The position numbers were made by a program, and so were the translations under genes. DNA of 64,000 nucleotides from Pseudoxanthomonas sp. X-1 (GTDB lineage Bacteria > Pseudomonadota > Gammaproteobacteria > Xanthomonadales > Xanthomonadaceae): contig NZ_CP083376.1 of NCBI RefSeq assembly GCF_020042665.1, positions 3,074,001 to 3,138,000 of the forward strand, in the 5' to 3' direction. How positions within the stretch are numbered: position 1 is the first letter of the stretch; every line of letters begins with the position of its first letter. This document shows positions 1 to 8,944 of this stretch, one piece after another. The notes beneath the pieces were generated by a model. It searched no databases, was not told the origin of the DNA, and worked only from the letters and a program-made list of their open reading frames with translations.

Positions 1-2
1 CC

Positions 3-1562
3 CTGGCGCTTTACCGGGTGCTCGAGGCCGGCATCCTGGCCGGCCTCCTGTTCAGCCCGCTCTCGGACATCCTGAGCGGGGACGACATCCAGTCGCCCCT
101 GCTGGTCACCTGCGTCACGGTGTTCTACCTGGCGTTCTCGGTGGCGATGCTGATCTTCGGGCGCAACGAGAAGCACCTGCTGCCGATCGTCACGCTCGGC
201 GTCGGCGTCGACATCACCGTGGCCTGCGTGGTGACCTCCGCCCTGCCCCAGTCCACGCAGGGCGTGGCGATGCTGCTGCTGTTCAATGTCGCCGCCGCCT
301 GCGCCCTGCTGCCCCTGCGCTGGGGCATCGGCGTGGCGGTGGCGGCGACGGCGGCGCACTTCGGCCAGTACTTGGTGGCGGCCTTCGCATTGAATGCGCC
401 GCCGCGACCGGTCGCCGAAGTGGTGATGTTCTGCGTCAGCTACCTCGCCGTGGGCCTGCTGTCGGTCCAGGTCGGCCTGCGCGCGCGCCGCAGCCAGCAG
501 CTGGCCGACGAGCGCGGGGCCGAGGTCGCCAACCTGGTGGAGGTCAATGAACTGATCATCCGCCGCATGCGCACCGGCGTGCTGGTGGTCGACGGCGGCG
601 GGCGCATCCGCCTGTCCAACGAGGCGGCCACCGCGCTGCTCGGCGCGGTGGCCGAGGTGCCCGAGGCCAGCGAAGGCAATCTGCTGCAGAACGTGTCCCC
701 GGAACTGGCCCGGCGCATGCAGCGCTGGCGCAACGGCTGGCAGCAGGAGGAGACGCCGCTGGCGCTGTCGCCCGATCAGCCCGACATCCAGCCCCGCTTC
801 GCCCGCCTGCTGGCCGGCAGCGACCTCTCGCTGGTGTTCCTGGACGACGCCACCGTGGTCTCACGCCGGGCCGAATCGCTGACCCTGGCGGCGCTGGGCC
901 GCTTCTCGGCCAGCCTCGCCCACGAGATCCGCAATCCGCTGGCGGCAATCAACTATGCGGTGCAGCTGCTGGAGGAGTCGCACGAGTTCAACGCCAGCGA
1001 TCGCCACCTGCTGGGCATCATCCACCAGCAGTGCCAGCGCACCAACGGCATCGTCGAGAGCGTGCTGGGCCTGGCCCGGCGCGAGCGCGCCATCCCCGAA
1101 CATACCGACCTCAACCTCTTCGCCCGCCAGTTCGTCGACGAGTACCAGCAGTCGATGGCGATCGAGACCGACAGCCTGGAGGCGGTCACCGGCAGGCATC
1201 ACGTGACCGCCTTGGTCGACCCGCGCCACCTGCACCAGGTCTGCACGGTGCTGGTCCACAACGCCTTCAACTACGGGCGCCTGCCGGGCGAGCCGGCGCG
1301 CGTGCGCCTGCGCGTGTTCCAGCTCGACAAGCGCGCCATGATCGACGTGCTCGATCGCGGTCCGGGCATCCCGCCTTCGGTGGCGGCGCAGCTGTTCCGC
1401 CCGTTCTTCACCACCTCCGAGCATGGCACCGGGCTGGGCCTGTACATCGCCCAGGAGCTGTGCCGGGCCAACCAGGCGACGCTGGACTATGTTTCGGTAC
1501 CCGGAGGCGGCAGCTGTTTCCGCATCGCCATGCCCGGCCCCAACGCGTTGCTGGCGAGCTAG
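3..1562 (+). CDS. pilS: PilS sensor histidine kinase, 5' end outside the window
   Basis: Membrane sensor kinase of the PilSR pair, which controls major pilin transcription by phosphorylating PilR (the next gene, 90 bases downstream). The frame is open to the left edge (LALYR precedes the GTG at 18), so the true start is outside the window. In order it shows hydrophobic membrane segments over about the first 165 residues, a PAS-like stretch (GVLVVDGGGRIRLSN), a HisKA domain with the phospho-accepting His in ASLAHEIRNPLAAI (His codon at 921), and an ATPase domain with N box (VLVHNAFNYG), G1 (DRGPGIP) and G2 (GTGLGLYIA). All catalytic boxes are intact. The assignment rests on these domains and on the pilR-pilA neighbours. 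Confidence 0.93.
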   Translation: MALYRVLEAGILAGLLFSPLSDILSGDDIQSPLLVTCVTVFYLAFSVAMLIFGRNEKHLLPIVTLGVGVDITVACVVTSALPQSTQGVAMLLLFNVAAACALLPLRWGIGVAVAATAAHFGQYLVAAFALNAPPRPVAEVVMFCVSYLAVGLLSVQVGLRARRSQQLADERGAEVANLVEVNELIIRRMRTGVLVVDGGGRIRLSNEAATALLGAVAEVPEASEGNLLQNVSPELARRMQRWRNGWQQEETPLALSPDQPDIQPRFARLLAGSDLSLVFLDDATVVSRRAESLTLAALGRFSASLAHEIRNPLAAINYAVQLLEESHEFNASDRHLLGIIHQQCQRTNGIVESVLGLARRERAIPEHTDLNLFARQFVDEYQQSMAIETDSLEAVTGRHHVTALVDPRHLHQVCTVLVHNAFNYGRLPGEPARVRLRVFQLDKRAMIDVLDRGPGIPPSVAAQLFRPFFTTSEHGTGLGLYIAQELCRANQATLDYVSVPGGGSCFRIAMPGPNALLAS

Positions 1563-1652
1563 AAGGTGAGGTCACTGCGACCTCCCGCCGCGGGCGTCTC
1601 GCCCAGCGGCCCGTTCAGCCGGTAGACTGGCAGCGAACCACGCGAGACCACG

Positions 1653-3122
1653 ATGAGCGACCCCCGAAGCGCATTGATCGTCGACGACGAACGCGACATC
1701 CGCGAACTGCTGACCCTGACCCTGGGCCGCATGGGCATTCGCATCGACACCGCCGCCAACCTGGGCGAAGCGCGCGAGCTGCTGGCCCGCAACGCCTACG
1801 ACCTGTGCTTCACCGACATGCGCCTGCCCGATGGCAACGGCATCGAGCTGGTCGGCGAGATCTCGCGGCAGTTCCCCAAGACGCCGGTGGCGATGATCAC
1901 CGCGTTCGGCAACGTCGAACTGGCGGTGGAGGCGCTCAAGGCGGGTGCCTTCGACTTCGTCAGCAAGCCCGTGGACATCAACGTCCTGCGCGGCCTGGTC
2001 AAGCACGCGCTGGAACTCAACAATGCCGAGCGCCCCGCGCCCGCTCCCGCGCCGGCCCAGCACGCCATGCGCCTGCTCGGGCAATCGCCGGCCATGGCCG
2101 AGCTGCGCGATACCATCGCCAAGGTCGCGCGCAGCCAGGCGCCGGTCTACATCCTCGGCGAGTCGGGCGTGGGCAAGGAACTGGTGGCCCGCACCATCCA
2201 CGAGCAGGGCGCGCGCGCGTCCGGACCGTTCGTGCCGGTCAACTGCGGCGCGATTCCAGCCGAACTGATGGAAAGCGAGTTCTTCGGCCACAAGAAAGGC
2301 AGCTTCACCGGGGCGCACGCCGACAAGCAGGGCCTGTTCCAGGCGGCCAGCGGTGGCACGCTGTTCCTGGACGAGGTGGCCGAGTTGCCGCTGCCCATGC
2401 AGGTCAAGCTGTTGCGCGCCATCCAGGAGAAGGCCGTGCGCCCGGTCGGCGCATCGGGCGAGATCCAGGTCGACGTGCGCATCCTGTCCGCCACGCACAA
2501 GGACCTGGGCGAACTGGCCCACGACGGCCGCTTCCGTCATGACCTCTACTACCGCATCAACGTCATCGAACTGCGCGTGCCCCCGCTGCGCGAGCGTACC
2601 GGCGACCTGCCGCAACTCACCGGTGCCATCCTCAACCGGCTGGCGGGAAGCCAGGGGCGCCCGGCCCCGCGCCTGACCGCCGCCGCGGCCGATGCGCTGT
2701 CGCATTACGCCTTCCCCGGCAATGTCCGCGAGCTGGAGAACATCCTCGAGCGCGCCATGGCCATGGCCGATGAGGACGCCATCGACGCCAGCGACCTGCG
2801 CCTGCCCCAGGGCGAGCGCCGGCCGGCCGCGGCAGCGCAGCCTCCCGCGCCATCCGCTGCCCCGCCCCAGGACCACGACCCGTTCCGCCCAGCGCCCGCG
2901 CCCCAGTTCGGCCAGGGCCTGCCGCCGCAGCCGGGCGCACCGGCCTCGCACTCACCCAGCGATGCCGAAGGCCCGCTGCCCTCCTACATCGAGCAGATGG
3001 AGCGCGCCGCCATCCACAAGGCGCTGGAGGACAACCGCTGGAACAAGACCAAGGCGGCGGCGCAGCTCGGCATCACTTTCCGCGCGCTGCGCTACAAGCT
3101 CAAGAAGCTCGGCATCGAATGA
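1653..3122 (+). CDS. pilR: PilR sigma-54-dependent response regulator
   Basis: NtrC-family activator that, once phosphorylated by PilS, opens sigma-54 promoters, classically that of pilA; such a promoter lies 217 bases downstream. 489 residues. The receiver domain begins LIVDDERDIREL, with the phospho-acceptor Asp55 in FTDMRLPDG. The AAA+ domain has Walker A GESGVGKE (about 169-176), a GSFTGA loop (about 216-221; the commoner form is GAFTGA) and Walker B GGTLFLDEVAEL. A Pro/Ala-rich linker precedes a Fis-type helix-turn-helix at the C terminus (NKTKAAAQLGITFRALRYKL). The ATG at 1653 is the first start after pilS that gives a complete receiver domain. Confidence 0.95.
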   Translation: MSDPRSALIVDDERDIRELLTLTLGRMGIRIDTAANLGEARELLARNAYDLCFTDMRLPDGNGIELVGEISRQFPKTPVAMITAFGNVELAVEALKAGAFDFVSKPVDINVLRGLVKHALELNNAERPAPAPAPAQHAMRLLGQSPAMAELRDTIAKVARSQAPVYILGESGVGKELVARTIHEQGARASGPFVPVNCGAIPAELMESEFFGHKKGSFTGAHADKQGLFQAASGGTLFLDEVAELPLPMQVKLLRAIQEKAVRPVGASGEIQVDVRILSATHKDLGELAHDGRFRHDLYYRINVIELRVPPLRERTGDLPQLTGAILNRLAGSQGRPAPRLTAAAADALSHYAFPGNVRELENILERAMAMADEDAIDASDLRLPQGERRPAAAAQPPAPSAAPPQDHDPFRPAPAPQFGQGLPPQPGAPASHSPSDAEGPLPSYIEQMERAAIHKALEDNRWNKTKAAAQLGITFRALRYKLKKLGIE

Positions 3123-3218
3123 GTCGCACGCCTGCCGGCATGGAAGTGAGACTCAGTGTGCGACTTGGACTGAGACTTCACCCAAGTTTTACTCGAAATC
3201 CTTTCTCACCCGCCCGGC

Positions 3219-3241
3219 AAAGTGACGCAGCGCGTCACTTT
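3219..3241. promoter_or_regulatory. Perfect palindrome upstream of the pilA promoter, candidate activator site
   Basis: Ten-base arms AAAGTGACGC and GCGTCACTTT are separated by three bases. The palindrome lies about 100 bases upstream of the sigma-54 promoter of pilA, where enhancer-like activator sites usually sit. It has no T-run, so it does not look like a pilR terminator. Binding by PilR is inferred from position only. Confidence 0.4.
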
Positions 3242-3338
3242 CCGACGCAACAAGGCACAACCGGATCGAGACTTCCCGGTGAGCTAAGCCGAATCCCGTG
3301 TAACTCGCTCGTTTTGCTGGCATAAGGCGGCGGCGAGG

Positions 3339-3355
3339 TTGGCACGCTTCCTGCT
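3339..3355 (+). promoter_or_regulatory. Sigma-54 (RpoN) promoter of pilA
   Basis: The sequence TTGGCACGCTTCCTGCT has the invariant -24 GG (3341-3342) and -12 GC (3353-3354) separated by exactly ten bases, and the -24 half matches the TTGGCACG consensus perfectly. The start of transcription would fall near 3366, leaving about 100 bases of 5' leader before pilA. A PilR-type activator is encoded immediately upstream, as expected for a PilR/RpoN-controlled pilin gene. Confidence 0.85.
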
Positions 3356-3406
3356 GCAGTCCCCCGGCACGTGGGAATCCACGGCGCCCACGGTCCGCGA
3401 CATACC

Positions 3407-3431
3407 AGGGACACGGGGAGACAGTGTCCCT
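3407..3431 (+). promoter_or_regulatory. Hairpin in the pilA 5' leader
   Basis: Eight-base perfect arms AGGGACAC and GTGTCCCT enclose a nine-base loop. The hairpin lies downstream of the predicted transcription start and about 20 bases upstream of the GAAGGA ribosome-binding site. It may stabilise the abundant pilin message. There is no T-run and therefore no reason to call it a terminator. Confidence 0.35.
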
Positions 3432-3464
3432 AACCAGTTCCACCACCCTTCGAAGGAATTGCTC

Positions 3465-3869
3465 ATGAAGAAGAACATGCAGGGCTTCACCCTCATCGAA
3501 CTGATGATCGTGGTCGCCATCATCGCCATCCTGGCCGCCATCGCGCTGCCGGCGTACTCCGATTACACCAAGAAGGCCAAGGTCTCCGAAGTCATTCTCG
3601 CGGCTTCCTCTGCTCGTACTGCAGTTGCCGAGTACGCCGCTGGAAACAACACTCTGCCCCCGACCACTTGGGCGCCGGAAGTTCAGTCGTCCAAGTATGT
3701 CTCCGGACTTGCATGGAGTGGCGGCAAGATCGTTGCCACCAGTACTGTGCCGGGCGCGACCGGCAACATCACGCTCACCCCGACTCTTAACACGGCAAAT
3801 TCTCAAGTCACCTGGGTCTGTGATGGCTCTGTTTCTTCCAAGTATCGCCCGGGCACCTGCCAAGGCTGA
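3465..3869 (+). CDS. pilA: PilA major type IV pilin
   Basis: Structural subunit of the type IV pilus, processed and N-methylated by PilD (gene at 8945). 134 residues. A short basic leader MKKNMQG is followed by the cleavage site, Phe+1 and Glu+5 in [16 protein letters not shown], the conserved hydrophobic spine. Two Cys near the C terminus (WVCDG...RPGTC) fit the usual disulphide-bonded D-loop. The ATG at 3465 follows the ribosome-binding site GAAGGAATT; the upstream in-frame extension from 3339 lies in the promoter and is not coding. There is a single pilA, followed directly by a strong terminator, so pilin can be expressed apart from the motor genes. Confidence 0.95.
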   Translation: MKKNMQGFTLIELMIVVAIIAILAAIALPAYSDYTKKAKVSEVILAASSARTAVAEYAAGNNTLPPTTWAPEVQSSKYVSGLAWSGGKIVATSTVPGATGNITLTPTLNTANSQVTWVCDGSVSSKYRPGTCQG

Positions 3870-3901
3870 TATGAACTAAGCAAGTTCATAATGCTTCTAC
3901 A

Positions 3902-3935
3902 AAAGAGCGGAGGGTTCCTCCGCTCTTTCTTTTTT
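3902..3935 (+). terminator. Rho-independent terminator of pilA
   Basis: A perfect 12-base stem (AAAGAGCGGAGG / CCTCCGCTCTTT) with a three-base GTT loop is followed by CTTTTTTT. It lies 32 bases after the pilA stop and before the next gene. Confidence 0.93.
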
Positions 3936-3944
3936 GGACAACCG

Positions 3945-5690
3945 ATGCGAAGAATATTCAGTAGCAGGAATCTTGTTTTGTCGCTTCTAGCGGCCCTTGC
4001 TGCCCTTGCCTGCATTCCGAGAATCGATATCGGAATTTCCACGTTGGATGACGGCTTTTATGCATACGCGGCCGAGTCCATCTTGGATGGAAAACTCATT
4101 CACAGGGATTTCTTTTCGCAGTACGTTGGCTATCAGCACTATATTCATGCCCTTTTTTTTCGTCTGTATGGCGAAAATTATCTGACGCTGAGATATCCGT
4201 TAATTATCAGCCAGTTCATCTCTTGCCTCGCTGCGGCTCTTATATTCAGACAAAAGCCATTTATAGTTCAGTTGGCAGCCATCACAATCGCGTTGGGATT
4301 TGGGGTTCTTTTATTCAAAAACCCAAGTACAAGCTGGAGCTGTGTTGCTCTCGTACTGGTCATCACTGCATTACTTTCTTCGTCTAAGCCCGGCAATCCT
4401 TCGCGAAGTAAATTACTTGCATTGGGCTTGCTGCTAGGGCTGGTCTTCGGCATTAGGCATCCTACCGCTATTTTTCTGGGAATGGGCGTGCTGTGCCATC
4501 AAACAATATTAACGACGCGTAGCGAGGCTACATTTAAATCAAGTCGAGCAAGCAATGTCGTGCTTACTCTTGGGCTTCTTCTCGCGCTGACTTCACTTTT
4601 GGCTTACATGCTTAAAGCCAGCACTGTCGTCGATCTCGCGCCGTGGTTTGTAGCTCCAGTTTCATACATGGTTTATTCCTTAAGTAATGTCAAACGTACT
4701 GATTCACACCAAACCCTCGCCAATCTAACGTGGATTGGTGTTGGGTTCATCGCTGCGATCTCACCTTGGCTGATCTCCACCACGGCGCACAACAACTGGA
4801 AAGCGACATGGATTGATCTGAGCACAATGCCCACCGACTATTCGTCAATGTTGACCTTCACCACTGCCGATTTCGCCGGTAACATCTTGTTTATCGTCAG
4901 CCATCCCCCTAACGCACAAGCCATACTTGGCGCAGCCGTCTCAGCAGTAGGCCTACTTTTTCCTCTCCTGCTAGCGGCATCAATCTGGAGATTGCACAAA
5001 AATCCCCGCATCCAAGCTTGGGCACTCTCGCCAGTAAGCATAATGGCTGCCTTCCACACACTGGTGCTAGTCGCATTGGTCTCAAGCCTCTACTTGTCCT
5101 ACGTTCTTTGCCTCCAATTCTTATCAATCCTAGCGTTGGCCACCCAGATCAAGAATCATAGGGCGCGGAACGCTGCAATTAGCGCATTGATTGCAACTAG
5201 TGCCGGCTCATTTGTTTTTCTAACACCACAGTTTGAGCCAGCCGGAAACGTGAGCTACCTTGGCAGTATGCCGAGAACACTATCAAAATGCTGGCTACCA
5301 CGCTGCGATCTTCGGACTATCGCTGACAATAACATTATTTCCAAAGAAGCTTATGATGCTCTGGAAAAAATCAAACGCCCTGATTCCACGGTCACCGTAT
5401 TGCCATGGGGATATCACTATGAATTCTCCTACCCCTCTAATTATCGCCCCAAATACCCTGATATAAGACTCCCTCTTTATCGACATGTTCCTGCTGAAAT
5501 CGCCTTTCAGGACATTCTTAATGAAAGAGATCCTGTAATTTTGATTGAGAAGGTTGCCATGAGGGACGAATCAGTTTATCCGGAGTTCTTGAACTATTTT
5601 GCAATCTATTTTGCGAAAGCGTATGACGGGCCAATTTTCATGATTCTGGTCAAGAAAAATCGTTCCCAGCGGGCTAGTCACCAGTCTTAA
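3945..5690 (+). CDS. Polytopic membrane glycosyltransferase-like protein (GT-C type), pilin-linked
   Basis: 581 residues with many hydrophobic helices and an N-terminal DD motif in the first outer loop (STLDDGFYAYAAESILDG), as in GT-C enzymes of the ArnT/PMT type that use lipid-linked sugars. It is clearly more AT-rich than its neighbours and uses codons rare around it, suggesting transfer. It sits exactly between pilA and pilB; in other bacteria, pilin-adjacent genes of this kind (TfpO, TfpW) glycosylate the pilin. That role is inferred from position and topology, and no family was confirmed. The start is set at ATG 3945, because an earlier in-frame start at 3891 would put the pilA terminator inside the gene. 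A cell-wall or lipopolysaccharide sugar transferase is the alternative. Confidence 0.7.
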   Translation: MRRIFSSRNLVLSLLAALAALACIPRIDIGISTLDDGFYAYAAESILDGKLIHRDFFSQYVGYQHYIHALFFRLYGENYLTLRYPLIISQFISCLAAALIFRQKPFIVQLAAITIALGFGVLLFKNPSTSWSCVALVLVITALLSSSKPGNPSRSKLLALGLLLGLVFGIRHPTAIFLGMGVLCHQTILTTRSEATFKSSRASNVVLTLGLLLALTSLLAYMLKASTVVDLAPWFVAPVSYMVYSLSNVKRTDSHQTLANLTWIGVGFIAAISPWLISTTAHNNWKATWIDLSTMPTDYSSMLTFTTADFAGNILFIVSHPPNAQAILGAAVSAVGLLFPLLLAASIWRLHKNPRIQAWALSPVSIMAAFHTLVLVALVSSLYLSYVLCLQFLSILALATQIKNHRARNAAISALIATSAGSFVFLTPQFEPAGNVSYLGSMPRTLSKCWLPRCDLRTIADNNIISKEAYDALEKIKRPDSTVTVLPWGYHYEFSYPSNYRPKYPDIRLPLYRHVPAEIAFQDILNERDPVILIEKVAMRDESVYPEFLNYFAIYFAKAYDGPIFMILVKKNRSQRASHQS

Positions 5691-5754
5691 AAGTATCTGT
5701 CATCATTCAAGTTGCTTATTGCTGAAAGTATTCAAAATCTCCGGAGAGACGAAG

Positions 5755-7479
5755 ATGACTCTTGCTCCAGCTCCCAATCTTGTCGGTGTAACGGGCATCG
5801 CACGGCGTCTAGTGATGGATGGCGCGATGGATGAAGCAACCGCACGCTCGGTCATGACCGATGCATTCCAAGCGAAGATCCCCTTGTCACAATGGATCCA
5901 CGAGAAGAAGCTTGTCACTCCATCGCAATTAGCAGCGGCCAACGCCATCGAGTTCGGCATTCCCCTAATCGACGCGTCGTCATTTGACCCCAGCCAGAAC
6001 GCCTTGAAACTGGTAAGTGAAGAACTGTTGCAAAAGCACCAGGTTCTTCCGATGTTCAAACGCGGCAACAAGCTTTATGTAGGCGTTTCGGACCCTACAC
6101 GCATGGAGGGGCTGGACGAAATCAAGTTCCACACTAATTTGGTCGTGGAGCCTATCTTGGTAGCCGAGGACCAACTCCGCCGCACTTTAGAGACGTGGAC
6201 TAATGCTTCCGACTCACTCGCTGGCATGGGTGGCGACGAAGAGGATTTTGGCAGCCTAGACACTGCGGGCGGGGATGAAGAGAGCAGCGACACCGGGATC
6301 GACGCCAAAGGCGAGGACACGCCGGTCGTGAAGTTCGTGAACAAGATGTTGGTCGACGCGATTCGCCGCGGCGCCTCGGATATTCATTTCGAGCCTTACG
6401 AGACGGACTATCGCGTCCGTCTGCGCATCGACGGCATCCTCAAGACCGTCGCGCGCGCGCCACAGAAGCTTAACCAGCGCATCGCCGCGCGCCTGAAGGT
6501 CATGTCGCAGTTGGATATCGCTGAAAAGCGCGTACCGCAGGACGGCCGCATCAAACTCAATCTGTCCAAAACACGTCAGATCGACTTCCGCGTCAGCACC
6601 TTGCCGACGCTGTTCGGCGAAAAGGTCGTGCTGCGTATCCTGGATGGCAGCGCAGCCAAACTGGGCATCGACAAGCTGGGCTATGAGCCGGACCAACAAA
6701 AGCTGTTCCTCGACGCGATCCACAAGCCGTACGGCATGGTGCTGGTCACCGGTCCGACCGGTTCGGGCAAGACCGTATCGCTGTATACGGCCCTGGGGAT
6801 CCTCAACGACGACACCCGCAACATCTCCACGGCGGAGGACCCGGTCGAAATCCGCCTGCCCGGCGTCAACCAAGTGCAACAGAACAACAAGCGCGGAATG
6901 ACATTTGCCGCGGCGCTGCGCTCGTTCCTGCGTCAGGATCCGGATATCATCATGGTCGGCGAAATCCGCGACTTGGAGACGGCCGAGATCGCGGTCAAGG
7001 CCGCCCAGACCGGTCACATGGTGCTTTCTACCCTGCATACCAACGACGCGCCGCAGACCATCGCCCGTTTGATGAACATGGGCATCGCCCCGTACAACAT
7101 CACCTCGTCGGTGACGCTGGTAATAGCCCAGCGCCTGGCACGCCGCCTTTGCCCACGCTGCAAGCGCCCTCACGACATCCCGCCACATGCCCTGCTGTCG
7201 GAAGGCTTTACCCAAGCCGATCTTGACGCGGGCCTGACCCTTTACCAGGCGGTTGGCTGCGACGAGTGCACGGAAGGCTACAAGGGGCGCGTAGGTGTCT
7301 ACCAAGTCATGCCGATGACGGACGAGATTGCCGCGATCGTGCTGGAGGGCGGCGGCGCAATCCAGATCGCCGAGGCCGCCCAGCGTTCCGGCATCCGCGA
7401 CCTGCGCCAGTCGGCGCTCTGGAAGGCCAAGCAGGGATTGACCAGCCTGGCCGAGATCAATCGCGTCACCAAGGATTGA
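5755..7479 (+). CDS. pilB: PilB pilus extension ATPase
   Basis: Cytoplasmic hexameric ATPase that powers pilus assembly with the platform protein PilC. 574 residues. An N-terminal domain of about 150 residues (ARRLVMDGAMDEATA...) is followed by an acidic linker, then the secretion ATPase core with Walker A GPTGSGKT (about 333-340), the Asp/Walker B box IIMVGEIRDLETAE, a His box (GHMVLSTLHTNDA) and a tetracysteine zinc site (CPRC...CDEC). The start at 5755 follows GGAGAGACG; the earlier TTG at 5719 lacks a binding site. The N-terminal third has lower GC than the core, as if the AT-rich segment starting after pilA reaches into this gene. Confidence 0.95.
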   Translation: MTLAPAPNLVGVTGIARRLVMDGAMDEATARSVMTDAFQAKIPLSQWIHEKKLVTPSQLAAANAIEFGIPLIDASSFDPSQNALKLVSEELLQKHQVLPMFKRGNKLYVGVSDPTRMEGLDEIKFHTNLVVEPILVAEDQLRRTLETWTNASDSLAGMGGDEEDFGSLDTAGGDEESSDTGIDAKGEDTPVVKFVNKMLVDAIRRGASDIHFEPYETDYRVRLRIDGILKTVARAPQKLNQRIAARLKVMSQLDIAEKRVPQDGRIKLNLSKTRQIDFRVSTLPTLFGEKVVLRILDGSAAKLGIDKLGYEPDQQKLFLDAIHKPYGMVLVTGPTGSGKTVSLYTALGILNDDTRNISTAEDPVEIRLPGVNQVQQNNKRGMTFAAALRSFLRQDPDIIMVGEIRDLETAEIAVKAAQTGHMVLSTLHTNDAPQTIARLMNMGIAPYNITSSVTLVIAQRLARRLCPRCKRPHDIPPHALLSEGFTQADLDAGLTLYQAVGCDECTEGYKGRVGVYQVMPMTDEIAAIVLEGGGAIQIAEAAQRSGIRDLRQSALWKAKQGLTSLAEINRVTKD

Positions 7480-7678
7480 TACTCCTCCTACAGGGGCGCA
7501 CCGCAAGAGAGCGCGATGAGGCTTTTCAGGCAAAGCCCTCGCATCCACCCTCCGGTGCGCCCCTACCCGAGTGCTTTTCCAAGGGAATCTGACACTTGCA
7601 CGTTGTTTTGCCAGCGGAACCCGCTAACATGCGAGTCGAGCTACCCGGCATGGGGATGCCGGCAACTGGGGAACCAAG

Positions 7679-8941
7679 ATGGCCGTAAGCCGTTCAGCCG
7701 CCAAGAAATCCGTCCCGGTCGCGCGCGATACCAAGCAGCTGGCTGTCTTCGTCTGGGAAGGCACCGACAAGCGCGGCGTGAAGATGAAGGGCGAGCAGGA
7801 GGCTCGCAATGCCAATCTGCTCCGTGCGGAGCTGAGAAGTAAGGGCATCTCTCCCACTACGCTCAAGCCAAAGCCCAAGCCGCTCTTCGGGGGGGCCGGC
7901 AAGCCAATCAAGCCGTCCGACATCGCTTTTTTCAGCCGCCAGATGGCTACGATGATGAAATCCGGCGTGCCAATTGTGACGTCGTTGGAGATTATTGGCG
8001 GCGGACACAAGAATCCGCGCATGAAGAAGATGTTGGATTCGCTGCGCGCCGATATCGAAGGCGGCTCGTCTCTTTCCGAGGCGATCAGCAAGTTTCCTGT
8101 ACAGTTCGACGAGCTGTATCGCAATCTGGTGCGCGCCGGCGAGGGCGCGGGCGTTCTGGAAACCGTGCTGGACACGGTGGCGAGCTACAAGGAGAACATC
8201 GAGGCGTTAAAGGGCAAGATCAAGAAGGCGTTGTTTTATCCCGCGATGACCATCGCGGTCGCGGTTCTGGTGAGCGCAATTCTTTTGATCTTCGTTGTGC
8301 CCACCTTTGAAAAGGTCTTCGCCGATTTCGGCGCAGAACTGCCCGCCTTCACAAAGATGATCATCGCCGCCTCGCACATCGCCGTGGACTATTGGTGGCT
8401 GGCGATGATCGTAATCGTCGGCGGCGGCATCGCGGCAGTGATGGCCTTCAAGCGTTCACCCAAGTTCCAACACTTCATGGATCGAGTGGTGCTGAAACTA
8501 CCCGTTATCGGCGCCATCATGCATAACAGCGCGATCGCACGTTTTTCGCGGACGCTAGCGGTCACTTTCCGTGCTGGCGTTCCTCTGGTGGAAGCGCTCG
8601 ACACGATCGCTGGCGCAACAGGAAACACGGTGTACGAGCACGCGGTTCATCGGATCAAGGACGATGTTTCCGTGGGCTACCCGGTCAATATGGCCATGAA
8701 GCAAGTCAATCTCTTTCCTCACATGGTCATCCAGATGACCGCCATTGGCGAGGAGGCGGGAGCGCTCGACACCATGCTGTACAAGGTTGCCGAGTACTAC
8801 GAGCAAGAAGTCAACAACGCCGTGGATGCGCTCAGCAGCCTGATTGAGCCGATGATCATGGTGGTGTTGGGTATCCTTGTCGGCGGCATGGTCATCGGCA
8901 TGTACCTGCCCATCTTCAAGCTCGGCGCGGTGGTCGGCTGA
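7679..8941 (+). CDS. pilC: PilC inner-membrane platform protein
   Basis: Polytopic platform protein of the type IV pilus, homologous to GspF, which couples PilB/PilT ATPases to pilin movement. 420 residues, normal for the family. Two cytoplasmic T2SSF repeats are seen (FFSRQMATMMKSGVPIVTSLEII and FSRTLAVTFRAGVPLVEALDTIAG), each followed by membrane helices, with a final helix near the C terminus (PMIMVVLGILVGGMVIGMYLPIF). A 199-base gap separates it from pilB, long enough for its own promoter; pilD follows three bases after its stop. Confidence 0.95.
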   Translation: MAVSRSAAKKSVPVARDTKQLAVFVWEGTDKRGVKMKGEQEARNANLLRAELRSKGISPTTLKPKPKPLFGGAGKPIKPSDIAFFSRQMATMMKSGVPIVTSLEIIGGGHKNPRMKKMLDSLRADIEGGSSLSEAISKFPVQFDELYRNLVRAGEGAGVLETVLDTVASYKENIEALKGKIKKALFYPAMTIAVAVLVSAILLIFVVPTFEKVFADFGAELPAFTKMIIAASHIAVDYWWLAMIVIVGGGIAAVMAFKRSPKFQHFMDRVVLKLPVIGAIMHNSAIARFSRTLAVTFRAGVPLVEALDTIAGATGNTVYEHAVHRIKDDVSVGYPVNMAMKQVNLFPHMVIQMTAIGEEAGALDTMLYKVAEYYEQEVNNAVDALSSLIEPMIMVVLGILVGGMVIGMYLPIFKLGAVVG

Positions 8942-8944
8942 TCC

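Noticed and set aside
3891..3944. N-terminal extension of the pilin-linked glycosyltransferase-like gene
   Set aside because: It runs through the pilA terminator; the ATG at 3945 is more sensible.
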